5,142 nt of DNA, from NCBI GenBank assembly GCA_013287235.1, contig JABDEF010000069.1:1-5142 (forward strand), read 5' to 3'. Position 1 is the first letter of the stretch; each line of letters opens with the position of its first letter. The notes below the pieces were generated by a model. The model did not search any database, was not told where the DNA came from, and saw only the letters and a list, made by a program, of their open reading frames with translations. This DNA is from Gammaproteobacteria bacterium. Lineage in GTDB: Bacteria > Pseudomonadota > Gammaproteobacteria > DSM-16500. Shown piece after piece: positions 1-5,142 of the stretch. The translations under genes and the position numbers were made by a program.

Positions 1-992
1 TGTCTTTCATGTCAAAATTTTTCGTACAAGGACATGATGCAGGACGCGTATTGAATCAAATTTCTGCGAATAATGTCGATACTGACATTGGCATTATTAC
101 CTATACGCAATGGTTAAATCACGATGGAAAATTGGAAGCGGATCTCACCGTCACTAAATTAGCAGAAGATAAATTCTTAGTTGTCGTCACGGATACCATG
201 CATAGACATGCAGAAACATGGATGAAACGATACATTCCAGATACAGCACATGCCGTTGTGACCGATGTCACCTCTGGTTTCGGACAGTTAAACATACAAG
301 GACCGAATGCACGTGCGCTTTTACAAATGTTAACCACCAGCGATTTATCGAATGAGGCTTTTCCATTTCGCACTGCACGTGAAATAGATATGGGATATGC
401 GCGTCTTTTATGTATCCGTATCACGTATTTAGGAGAACTGGGTTACGAACTCTATATTCCAGCAGAACAAGCGACCCATGTGTATGATCGCATTATTGAG
501 GCGGGTCACACGTTGGGATTGAAACACGCGGGTCTCAAAGCACTTGCCAGTTTACGCTTAGAAAAAGGCTATCGTGATTACGGTCATGATATTGATAACA
601 CGGATGATCCGTATGAATGTGGTCTCGGTTTCGCAGTTGACTTAAATAAACCGCATGGATTTATTGGCAAAGAAGCGTTATTGAAGAAAAAAGCCGAAGG
701 CCCTTTAAAACGTCGATTGGTGCAAGTATTGGTAAAAGATCCTGAACCTTTGCTTTATCATGCCGAAATTGTTTATCGCAATGGCAAACGTGTGGGTTAT
801 GTGAGAGCCGGATCTTATGGATTCACCTTAGGCGGCGCTGTGGGACTTGCGATGATTGAAGCAGATGAACCAATAGACGCGCAATATCTACAAAACAGCG
901 AATGGGAAATTGAAATCAATGGAAAAATGTACACAGCTCTCTTGTCTTTGAAGCCATTGTATGATCCAGAGATGAAGCGAATTAAAGCTTAA
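1..992 (+). CDS. Dimethylglycine/sarcosine dehydrogenase-like protein, C-terminal GcvT half (5' partial)
   Basis: This is the 3' part of a large FAD-dependent demethylating dehydrogenase. The first ATG in frame is at 9, but codons for Ser-Phe precede it with no stop, and the peptide SFMSKFFVQG is internal in this family, so the true start lies upstream. Counting from that Met, residues 1-220 form the GcvT-like folate-binding domain, including the YLGELGYELY segment (about 140-149) and RLEKGYRDYGHDID (about 183-196). Residues 235-325 form the GcvT C-terminal barrel (YRNGKRVGYVRAGSYG, about 256-271). In the family this half binds tetrahydrofolate and captures the methylene group released by the FAD half as 5,10-methylene-THF. 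The C-terminus looks complete and ends at TAA 990-992. The substrate (dimethylglycine, sarcosine or another N-methyl compound) cannot be told from this half. A stand-alone GcvT protein is unlikely given the motifs and the open 5' frame. Confidence 0.88.
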   Translation, partial: SFMSKFFVQGHDAGRVLNQISANNVDTDIGIITYTQWLNHDGKLEADLTVTKLAEDKFLVVVTDTMHRHAETWMKRYIPDTAHAVVTDVTSGFGQLNIQGPNARALLQMLTTSDLSNEAFPFRTAREIDMGYARLLCIRITYLGELGYELYIPAEQATHVYDRIIEAGHTLGLKHAGLKALASLRLEKGYRDYGHDIDNTDDPYECGLGFAVDLNKPHGFIGKEALLKKKAEGPLKRRLVQVLVKDPEPLLYHAEIVYRNGKRVGYVRAGSYGFTLGGAVGLAMIEADEPIDAQYLQNSEWEIEINGKMYTALLSLKPLYDPEMKRIKA

Positions 993-1003
993 AACTCGCA
1001 CGT

Positions 1004-1030
1004 CGTCCCGTCATGCTTTTAGACGGGATC
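1004..1030. repeat. REP-like palindrome downstream of the dehydrogenase gene
   Basis: The arms TCCCGTC (1006-1012) and GACGGGA (1022-1028) pair perfectly around a 9-nt loop and are followed by TCTCTTGCCC. GC-rich stems ending in GGGATCTC just after stop codons resemble the dispersed intergenic palindromes of many gammaproteobacteria. No T-run follows, so it is a poor intrinsic terminator. It may protect the 3' end of the mRNA. Only one copy is visible in the window, so its repeat status is inferred. Confidence 0.5.
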
Positions 1031-1068
1031 TCTTGCCCGAATAATCGCTCGCATTGTCTAAGACCAGT

Positions 1069-1302
1069 GAGCACACGGGTCTCATATTGTTTTTTAAAAA
1101 ACTCGCCCTGACTGATTTTTACAGTGTTTTTCTACAAACCATGCGGTGGCGCTTTTTTAGGTTTCTTATAAATTATAGTTTTTGTTTTTATATTTCTTTT
1201 CGTAGCAACTAAGACCGCATTACATAAAATTATCTTAAACCGTTTTTCTTATAACATTCTCTGGCGATTTTTTAAAAAGGCCAATATGAGCACCCGTGTC
1301 TC
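1069..1302. repeat. Pair of imperfect inverted repeats of about 40 bp
   Basis: The left arm (1069-1107, read on +) and the right arm (1263-1302, read on -) match at about 36 of 42 aligned columns. Shared blocks are GAG, ACACGGGT, CTCATATTG, TTTTTAAAAAA and TCGCC, with small indels between them. The arms point toward each other across about 155 AT-rich bases. The unit could be a small non-autonomous element (MITE-like), two copies of a dispersed repeat, or a structured RNA. In matching frames both arms translate to similar peptides (TRV...FLKN), so a decayed short coding repeat is also possible. No target-site duplication was identified. Confidence 0.55.
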
Positions 1303-1360
1303 CGCGTCATTTGTTTGCGTCACACTTGCTTTTTTCGCTGTCATTTTTGACAACAGCACG

Positions 1361-1768
1361 TTAACCCTCGTATAACAAAATTGGGATGCATTTGGCATAA
1401 GACTTAAAATCATTATCCATAGTAAGTATAGAAAGTTTATTGTTCGTAGAAACAGCACATATCAAATAATCAATATGAGAACCTTGAATGCCTTTTGCGC
1501 GACAATGATTAAAATATTCGGCTGCTAATTCATGATCTTTGGTTTGGACAGGAAAATCAGGGAAATAATCTAGATGATTTTTTAATTTTTTAAATTGTTC
1601 TAGTGATGAAATGCCAGAAAGGATTTCCTGTCTTATGAAACCGATCATTTGAACGCGAGCATCATCTATTAATTTCTTAAAATCAGAAATTATTTTTTCA
1701 TCTTGAATATTATTTTTATTATGTCTTAACGCAATCGACCATACACAAGTATCCACAATGACTTTCAT
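1361..1768 (-). CDS. vapC: VapC-family PIN-domain toxin (RNase)
   Basis: A 135-residue PIN-domain protein, normal length for VapC toxins, which are Mg2+-dependent endoribonucleases usually cutting tRNA or rRNA and held inactive by VapB. The acidic catalytic set is visible: Asp6 in the N-terminal strand MKVIVDTCVW, Glu48 in IRQEIL, Asp100 in SHIDYLIC, and Asp118/Asp120 in TMDNDF. The active site therefore looks intact. It starts 6 nt after the vapB stop. A Shine-Dalgarno AGAGG (1781-1785) lies inside the end of vapB, 12 nt before the ATG, implying translation coupled to vapB from one mRNA. The RNA target cannot be predicted from sequence. Confidence 0.9.
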   Translation of the reverse strand: MKVIVDTCVWSIALRHNKNNIQDEKIISDFKKLIDDARVQMIGFIRQEILSGISSLEQFKKLKNHLDYFPDFPVQTKDHELAAEYFNHCRAKGIQGSHIDYLICAVSTNNKLSILTMDNDFKSYAKCIPILLYEG

Positions 1769-1774
1769 AAAAAA

Positions 1775-1975
1775 TTATTTCCTCTCGCGATGCTTCTTGT
1801 AATTGTAATCTTTGTCATAATCAATTGTGTTAAATAACTCAAGTATTTGTTGTTGTTTATGTCGTGCAATATATTCTTTGAGTGCTGCAGTAACTGCGGC
1901 TTTTTTCGAAGAGTGATGCCCAATGATAACTGCTTCGTTAATTAAATTGTCATCAAGCGCGAGATTCGTTGCCAT
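1775..1975 (-). CDS. vapB: VapB-family antitoxin
   Basis: A 66-residue antitoxin of the VapB family often annotated as DUF2191. The N-terminal TNLALDDNLINEA (3-15) is the ribbon-helix-helix-type DNA-binding and dimerisation part. SKKAAVTAALKEYIARHK (23-40) is the central helix. The C-terminal ILELFNTIDYDKDYNYK (44-60) is the segment that in this family wraps the PIN toxin; relatives usually have Gly where this protein has Asn49. It should neutralise the adjacent VapC and, with it, repress its own promoter. The ATG is preceded by a strong AAGAGGAAA Shine-Dalgarno, and directly upstream lies a 34-bp perfect palindrome. It is the first gene of a two-gene operon. Confidence 0.9.
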   Translation of the reverse strand: MATNLALDDNLINEAVIIGHHSSKKAAVTAALKEYIARHKQQQILELFNTIDYDKDYNYKKHRERK

Positions 1976-1989
1976 AAAATTTCCTCTTA

Positions 1990-2023
1990 TTTACACATTA
2001 TATTACACAATATAATGTGTAAA
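1990..2023 (-). promoter_or_regulatory. Operator palindrome of vapBC
   Basis: The arms TTTACACATTATATT (1990-2004) and AATATAATGTGTAAA (2009-2023) are exact reverse complements of 15 bp around a 4-nt centre (ACAC). The site begins 15 nt upstream of the vapB ATG and overlaps the predicted promoter. Position and perfection fit the binding site for the VapBC complex in autorepression. The link to VapB is inference; the palindrome itself is seen directly. Confidence 0.8.
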
Positions 2024-2028
2024 GTCAA
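1997..2028 (-). promoter_or_regulatory. Probable sigma70 promoter of vapBC
   Basis: On the minus strand TTGACT (2023-2028) can serve as a -35 box with TAATAT (2000-2005) 17 nt further on. A better -10, TATAAT (1997-2002), pairs instead with TTTACA (2018-2023) at 15 nt. Either choice places the promoter core inside the palindrome, so a bound repressor would exclude RNA polymerase. The exact -10 is uncertain. Confidence 0.6.
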
Positions 2029-2043
2029 TGCATACATTGGCAA

Positions 2044-2060
2044 TACGGCAAATTGCCGTA
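2044..2060. promoter_or_regulatory. Unassigned perfect inverted repeat, possible operator
   Basis: TACGGCAA (2044-2051) and TTGCCGTA (2053-2060) are perfect 8-bp arms around one central A. The site lies between the end of the second toxin gene and the vapB promoter, about 70 nt upstream of vapB. No T-run follows on either strand, so it is not an intrinsic terminator. Its compact symmetric form resembles a repressor site, but it differs from both toxin-antitoxin palindromes nearby and its binding partner is unknown. Confidence 0.5.
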
Positions 2061-2111
2061 AAATTAAAATATACAGTGAGATAAATAAGTACAATACAGA
2101 AGCTAAATTTA

Positions 2112-2540
2112 TTATAAGGATTTGGAATCCTCAACCAATGCTAAATAAAATTCATCTGAAGAATGAACTGCAAGACTTGCCATTTTGAAATCTTTAACAT
2201 TACGTGTAATAATCGCTTGTGCACCTACGTGCACCGCAGCTTCGTGTAAAACAGCATCTTCGAAATCTTTAAATTTAAGAAGAAGTGCTGAAGAAAGCAC
2301 CGTACGAGTAATGGGAGCAATTTCAAAAAGACGTAATAACATTTCTATTGCAGAACGACTTGATTTAGCATCAAGTGCTTTCGTTAATAGATATTGCACT
2401 GTTGTCACTGTCGTTCCGCCGATAAAAGTCGTAAAACGACCATGCTCAGATTCTGAAAAAATCCATGACGCTGCTTGATTATAAGGCTTACGATCTAACA
2501 AATGATCAAGCACAATATTAGTATCTATAAGGATTTTCAT
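2112..2540 (-). CDS. PIN-domain toxin of a second toxin-antitoxin pair
   Basis: A 142-residue PIN-domain protein, probably a ribonuclease toxin. It has Asp6 in MKILIDTNIVLD, Asp12, the KDFEDAV motif (91-97, with Asp92, Glu94 and Asp95) and the C-terminal ITRNVKDF (111-118, Asp117). This layout belongs to a PIN subfamily different from the neighbouring VapC. The Glu expected mid-domain is not obvious; GTTVTT (42-47) occupies that region, as is common in this subfamily. Its ATG overlaps the antitoxin stop by 4 nt (ATGA), and AAGGA (2550-2554) lies 9 nt upstream, so translation is coupled to the antitoxin. The gene appears intact. I assign no established gene name. Confidence 0.82.
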   Translation of the reverse strand: MKILIDTNIVLDHLLDRKPYNQAASWIFSESEHGRFTTFIGGTTVTTVQYLLTKALDAKSSRSAIEMLLRLFEIAPITRTVLSSALLLKFKDFEDAVLHEAAVHVGAQAIITRNVKDFKMASLAVHSSDEFYLALVEDSKSL

Positions 2541-2785
2541 TGATACTTATCCTTTAAATATTTTTTATAATCTGATTCTTTGATTTTTTTACCATGCAAA
2601 ATACCTTTTAAAGAACGTGTCAATGGCGGTAGTTCTCTATCTTCTTTTTTGCGCGATGTCGTATGCGTTATTAAAGTGAGATAATCTGAAATTAATTGAG
2701 ATACAGATTTCCCATGTTGCTTAGAATATTTTTTAGCAGCTATAATCAATGGCTCTTCGATTCTTAAAGTGAGCTTGGTGTGCAT
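2537..2785 (-). CDS. Antitoxin of the second pair (DUF6364-like, ribbon-helix-helix type)
   Basis: An 82-residue protein placed directly before a PIN toxin. The N-terminal HTKLTLRIEEPLIIAAKKYS (2-21) has the strand-plus-helix form of ribbon-helix-helix antitoxins, followed by HGKSVSQLISDYL (24-36). It resembles proteins annotated as DUF6364. The Lys- and Pro-containing C-terminal half (about 45-82, including LPPLTRSLKGIL) is probably the toxin-binding part. AGGAA (2793-2797) sits 7 nt before the ATG and overlaps the edge of a palindrome. The stop overlaps the toxin start by 4 nt. It is probably an autorepressor bound to the palindrome immediately upstream. The assignment rests on motif and gene order. 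Confidence 0.8.
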   Translation of the reverse strand: MHTKLTLRIEEPLIIAAKKYSKQHGKSVSQLISDYLTLITHTTSRKKEDRELPPLTRSLKGILHGKKIKESDYKKYLKDKYQ

Positions 2786-2795
2786 AGTTAAATTC

Positions 2796-2828
2796 CTGAC
2801 GTATATATTTATTTTTATTATACGTCAG
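2796..2828 (-). promoter_or_regulatory. Operator palindrome of the second toxin-antitoxin pair
   Basis: The arms CTGACGTATA (2796-2805) and TATACGTCAG (2819-2828) are exact reverse complements of 10 bp separated by a 13-nt AT-only spacer. The site begins 10 nt before the antitoxin ATG and covers the predicted -10 box and start point. A ribbon-helix-helix antitoxin complex bound to both arms would block transcription. The role is inferred; the repeat is seen directly. Confidence 0.72.
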
Positions 2829-2845
2829 ATGTAACATATCGTCAA
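2817..2845 (-). promoter_or_regulatory. Sigma70 promoter of the second toxin-antitoxin pair
   Basis: On the minus strand TTGACG (2840-2845) and a consensus TATAAT (2817-2822) are separated by exactly 17 nt, close to ideal. Transcription would start near 2810, leaving a leader of about 25 nt that contains the ribosome binding site. The -10 box lies inside the palindrome. Confidence 0.8.
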
Positions 2846-2883
2846 TACCAGCTCTAAGTCCTCCAAGCATGTCTTGTTTCGGT

Positions 2884-3810
2884 TCATCTGTTTAATGATA
2901 ATTTGAAATTCTCTTCTAAATTTTGTGATGTGTCATATTCCAGAAGTTGTTTTATTTCATGAAGCACGAGAATTAAAGCACTCATGATTTGTCTTTCTTC
3001 TGCCTTATATTTTAATGACATTTTCCTTAATCTGATAAGATGCAATTCACGAATGAAATCGTTTTCCATTTTAGGAATGCCAAGAATAATTTCTGAACAA
3101 AGTTCGTCAGCTTGATTGATTTTTCTTATTGTTGGGTGTGAATCAATTTCGATTTTTCTGAGTACAGTCTTTAATTTTTTTAAACTATCATATAATGATG
3201 TTGAACTAACATTAATTTGTTGTTGTGAATATAAATATTTACTACCTTTATTATGTATGGAAAGAAGATGATTAAATTCAAATACTAAATCGTCAAAATA
3301 TTCAATATTTTTTTTAAATTTATTTCTCACCTTTTGTGGATCAATAACCGATTGTGTTGTAGCATGCTTTACCTCATTAGTTGGAGTTGCTCTATCAAAA
3401 ACAATATTTATTTCGTTGATTAAAATATCATGTAATTTTGATGAAGCATTTTTAGTGTCTTGTATATAAACTTCAATTGCAAATATTATCCAAGAATGTT
3501 TTTCATTTGATATCAATAAATTTAACAAATCTTTTGTATCTTGCGTGGGGGTATGTTTATATAGATCTCTGCGATGAGCCTCTTCATATCGGCTAACACA
3601 ACCCTTAGCAAATGATTCAAAAATTTTTTTTGGGCTATGTTCAAAAAAAGTTAAACCATATATGGCTCGATAATCATAGTTTTTTGATTTTTTTGAAAAG
3701 AAATTATGACCTATCTTTTCTTCCATTATTTCTTTGCGAATGTTTAGTAATTTAAGTTTATTCGGACTTAATAATTTTTCAAACAGTGAAACTTTTTTTT
3801 CAATAAGCAA
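2884..3810 (-). CDS. Hypothetical protein, unknown function, TTG start
   Basis: A 308-residue protein that I do not recognise. The start is TTG at 3810: AGAGGG lies about 4 nt upstream, the same frame has a stop at 3832-3834, and no in-frame ATG lies between. The first internal Met is residue 29. There is no signal peptide or membrane segment, so it is probably cytosolic. The sequence is Lys-, Ile- and Leu-rich and looks mostly helical, with candidate amphipathic helices at about 160-185, 205-222 and 250-292 and an acidic tail segment EYDTSQNLEEN (291-301). No catalytic motif, nucleotide-binding loop or toxin signature is visible. Base composition is far more AT-rich than in the flanking dehydrogenase genes, suggesting acquisition from elsewhere. 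It shares strand with the two toxin-antitoxin pairs but is separated from the nearer one by 98 nt containing that pair's own promoter. A host-directed or defence role cannot be excluded but is not shown. Confidence 0.75.
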   Translation of the reverse strand: MLIEKKVSLFEKLLSPNKLKLLNIRKEIMEEKIGHNFFSKKSKNYDYRAIYGLTFFEHSPKKIFESFAKGCVSRYEEAHRRDLYKHTPTQDTKDLLNLLISNEKHSWIIFAIEVYIQDTKNASSKLHDILINEINIVFDRATPTNEVKHATTQSVIDPQKVRNKFKKNIEYFDDLVFEFNHLLSIHNKGSKYLYSQQQINVSSTSLYDSLKKLKTVLRKIEIDSHPTIRKINQADELCSEIILGIPKMENDFIRELHLIRLRKMSLKYKAEERQIMSALILVLHEIKQLLEYDTSQNLEENFKLSLNR

Positions 3811-3890
3811 GATTCCCTCTATAAGCCAAATTCAATCGATCAATGCTCCATCAAAAGAACGAGAAATATCCGTATCAAAAATAAGTTATA

Positions 3891-3906
3891 GATAAATCGA
3901 TAAATC
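3891..3906. repeat. 8-bp tandem repeat in the divergent intergenic region
   Basis: GATAAATC occurs twice in direct succession (3891-3898 and 3899-3906), about 14 nt upstream of the predicted -35 box of the right-hand dehydrogenase gene. It could be an activator or repressor half-site pair, or chance in AT-rich DNA. Confidence 0.3.
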
Positions 3907-3919
3907 AAATAGGATTTAC

Positions 3920-3947
3920 TTGACCTCAATTATGAGAGCGCTAAATT
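3920..3947 (+). promoter_or_regulatory. Probable sigma70 promoter of the right-hand dehydrogenase gene
   Basis: TTGACC (3920-3925) and TAAATT (3942-3947) are separated by 16 nt. The -35 matches 5 of 6 consensus bases and the -10 matches 4 of 6. It lies 26 nt upstream of the ATG, giving a short leader with the AGGAG ribosome binding site at 3965-3969. A promoter here means this gene need not depend on readthrough from the left-hand copy. Confidence 0.5.
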
Positions 3948-3973
3948 TCTAAACTTCCCATATTAGGAGTTTC

Positions 3974-5142
3974 ATGGTGACTGCACATATTGTATTACCC
4001 AAAACAGCACGCGTCGTTGTCATTGGTGGCGGCATTATTGGCTGCTCTGTCGCCTATCATTTAGCGGATATGGGCTTAAAAGATGTGATACTGCTTGAAC
4101 GCGACAAAATCACTTCAGGCACCACTTGGCATGCAGCGGGTTTAATGGTGACATTTGGATCAACATCTGAAACTTCCACCGAATTGCGTAAATACACACG
4201 CAGTCTTTTTAGTCGATTAGAAGAAGAAACAGGACAAGCGACTGGATTTAACCCAATCGGATTTATAGAAGTCGCCGCAGATAAAGATCGGTTGGAAGAA
4301 TACCGTCGCGTCTCTGCATTTAATCGTTATTGCGGGATTGATGTACAAGAAATTTCACCCAGCGAGATTAAAACACTCTTTCCTTTAGCCAACGTAGATG
4401 ATTTATTGGCAGGGTTTTATGTCAAAGAAGATGGCAAGGTCAATCCTGTCGATGTCACAAGAGCTTTAGCAAAAGGTGCGCGCATAAAAGGTGCGCGCAT
4501 AATAGAAGGTGTTGCGGTTACCGGATTGATTCAAAAAAAAGGTCGCATTCATGGTGTAAAAACACTTTATGGCGATATCGAAGCAGAATATGTTGTGAAT
4601 TGTTGCGGCATGTGGGCAAGACAAATGGGTGACGCAGCGGGTGTCATTATTCCGAATCAAGCGGCCGAGCATTATTATATGATTACGGAAGAAATAAAAG
4701 ATTTACCTAAAAACATGCCGGTTTTAGAAGATCCCTCTTCCTTTGGCTATTATCGCGAAGAAAGCGGCGGCATTATGATAGGTCTTTTTGAACCCGTATG
4801 TGCGCCGTGGAAAGTCGAGGGCATTCCAGTGGATTTTTCTTTTGGTGAAATTCAACCCGATTGGGATCGCATGCTCCCCTATCTAGAAAAAGCGATGCAA
4901 CGCGTACCCATTACCTTAGATGTGGGCATTAAAAAATTCTTTTGTGGTCCAGAAAGTTTTACACCCGATTTGCGGCCTATTGTGGGTGAATCTCCTGAAA
5001 TAAAAAATTATTTTGTCGCTGCAGGATTGAATTCTATTGGCATACTCACGGGTGGTGGTATCGGTCGCGTACTCGCACATTGGATTATGCATGGCACAGC
5101 AGATGTCGATATTACTGTGATGAATATCGATCGTTTTCATGG
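3974..5142 (+). CDS. Dimethylglycine/sarcosine dehydrogenase-like FAD oxidoreductase, N-terminal half (3' partial)
   Basis: The reading frame is open from ATG 3974 to the right edge (389 complete codons). AGGAG (3965-3969) sits 4 nt before the start. Residues 13-42 form the FAD Rossmann motif VVVIGGGIIGCS...LLER, with Gly18, Gly20 and Gly23 and the ribose-binding Glu42. SGTTWHAAGL (48-57) is the covalent-flavin motif; His53 aligns with the histidine that carries FAD in mammalian dimethylglycine and sarcosine dehydrogenases. The DAO-type domain continues to FCGPESFTPDLRPIVGE (323-339) and GLNSIGILTGGGIG (351-364), which close around the flavin. The start of the family's linker (MNIDRFH) is reached at the edge; the GcvT half should follow outside the window. 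The family oxidatively demethylates N-methyl amino acids, passing electrons to an electron carrier or O2. The substrate is not determinable here, and 4-methylaminobutanoate or sarcosine oxidation are alternatives. The N-terminus lacks an obvious export signal. Confidence 0.9.
   Translation, partial: MVTAHIVLPKTARVVVIGGGIIGCSVAYHLADMGLKDVILLERDKITSGTTWHAAGLMVTFGSTSETSTELRKYTRSLFSRLEEETGQATGFNPIGFIEVAADKDRLEEYRRVSAFNRYCGIDVQEISPSEIKTLFPLANVDDLLAGFYVKEDGKVNPVDVTRALAKGARIKGARIIEGVAVTGLIQKKGRIHGVKTLYGDIEAEYVVNCCGMWARQMGDAAGVIIPNQAAEHYYMITEEIKDLPKNMPVLEDPSSFGYYREESGGIMIGLFEPVCAPWKVEGIPVDFSFGEIQPDWDRMLPYLEKAMQRVPITLDVGIKKFFCGPESFTPDLRPIVGESPEIKNYFVAAGLNSIGILTGGGIGRVLAHWIMHGTADVDITVMNIDRFH
4471..4500 (+). 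repeat. Perfect 15-bp tandem repeat inside the dehydrogenase gene
   Basis: AAAAGGTGCGCGCAT is repeated exactly at 4471-4485 and 4486-4500, encoding KGARI twice in frame (about residues 167-176) within the DAO domain. As I recall the family, relatives have a similar LAKGARxxGAxI segment of the same length, so the repeat need not be an insertion. The reading frame is intact across it. Confidence 0.7.

Larger units (their letters stand above)
993..1360. other. Gene-free intergenic region between convergent genes
   Basis: This 368-base stretch separates the stop of the dehydrogenase fragment (+) from the stop of vapC (-). I see no convincing gene in it. It holds a REP-like hairpin near its left end and a pair of inverted repeats of about 40 bp, with a very AT-rich centre (about 1160-1260, rich in T runs). 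A short hairpin (TGTCA-AAA-TGACA read on the minus strand, about 1340-1352) lies just past vapC, but no U-run follows it in either direction. A classical Rho-independent terminator is therefore not evident for either flanking gene. Confidence 0.7.

Noticed and set aside
119..424. 101-codon minus-strand open frame
   Set aside because: Antisense shadow of the conserved GcvT-domain coding sequence.
9..992. Reading the left gene as a complete GcvT-like protein starting at 9
   Set aside because: The frame is open to the window edge, no ribosome binding site is visible, and SFMSKFFVQG is an internal family motif.
1333..1356. Hairpin past vapC as an intrinsic terminator
   Set aside because: The stem is short with wobble pairs, and in the minus-strand transcript it is followed by an A-run, not a U-run.
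1249..1458. 69-codon minus-strand open frame overlapping the vapC 3' end
   Set aside because: Nearly half overlaps a well-supported vapC in another frame, it has no ribosome binding site, and its C-terminal part is the right arm of the inverted repeat.
2185..2478. 97-codon plus-strand open frame
   Set aside because: It lies entirely antisense inside the PIN toxin gene and its product has no recognisable domain.
2862..2883. CAAG/CTTG hairpin as terminator of the 308-residue gene
   Set aside because: The stem is only 4 bp and no U-run follows.
4466..5140. Minus-strand open frames at 4466-4672 and 4916-5140
   Set aside because: Both are antisense to the strongly supported FAD oxidoreductase; their Cys/His/Thr-rich products look like shadow translation.
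1..5142. Whole window as a small circular plasmid with one dehydrogenase gene spanning the junction
   Set aside because: Joining the ends breaks the reading frame, and about 90 family residues would be missing.

Overview
The window looks like chromosomal DNA of an AT-rich gammaproteobacterium. Legionellales or a related intracellular group is my best guess, inferred from the protein flavour and a small intergenic palindrome; no rRNA or marker gene is present to confirm it. The two edges carry parts of large FAD/folate-type demethylating dehydrogenases of the dimethylglycine/sarcosine dehydrogenase family. The middle is an AT-rich accessory island of about 2.5 kb, coded entirely on the minus strand.

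Layout. Positions 1-992 (+) hold the C-terminal aminomethyltransferase-like (GcvT) half of one dehydrogenase, cut by the left edge. Positions 993-1360 hold no gene but contain a REP-like palindrome and a pair of imperfect inverted repeats of about 40 bp. Positions 1361-1975 (-) are a VapB/VapC toxin-antitoxin pair behind a 34-bp operator palindrome. Positions 2112-2785 (-) are a second, unrelated antitoxin/PIN-toxin pair with its own palindrome and a good sigma70 promoter. Positions 2884-3810 (-) are a 308-residue protein I do not recognise, with a TTG start. Positions 3974-5142 (+) are the N-terminal FAD-binding half of another dehydrogenase of the same family, cut by the right edge.

How it fits together. 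The two edge genes cover complementary, non-overlapping parts of the same family architecture of about 800 residues, in the order C-half then N-half. They are therefore most simply read as tandem paralogues separated by the island. They would oxidatively demethylate N-methyl amines and pass the one-carbon unit to tetrahydrofolate. The island genes are not metabolic. Each toxin-antitoxin pair is arranged for autoregulation, with the antitoxin first, tight coupling to the toxin, and a palindrome over the promoter. Adjacent PIN-toxin modules may stabilise the insertion. No transposase, integrase, tRNA or CRISPR array is visible.
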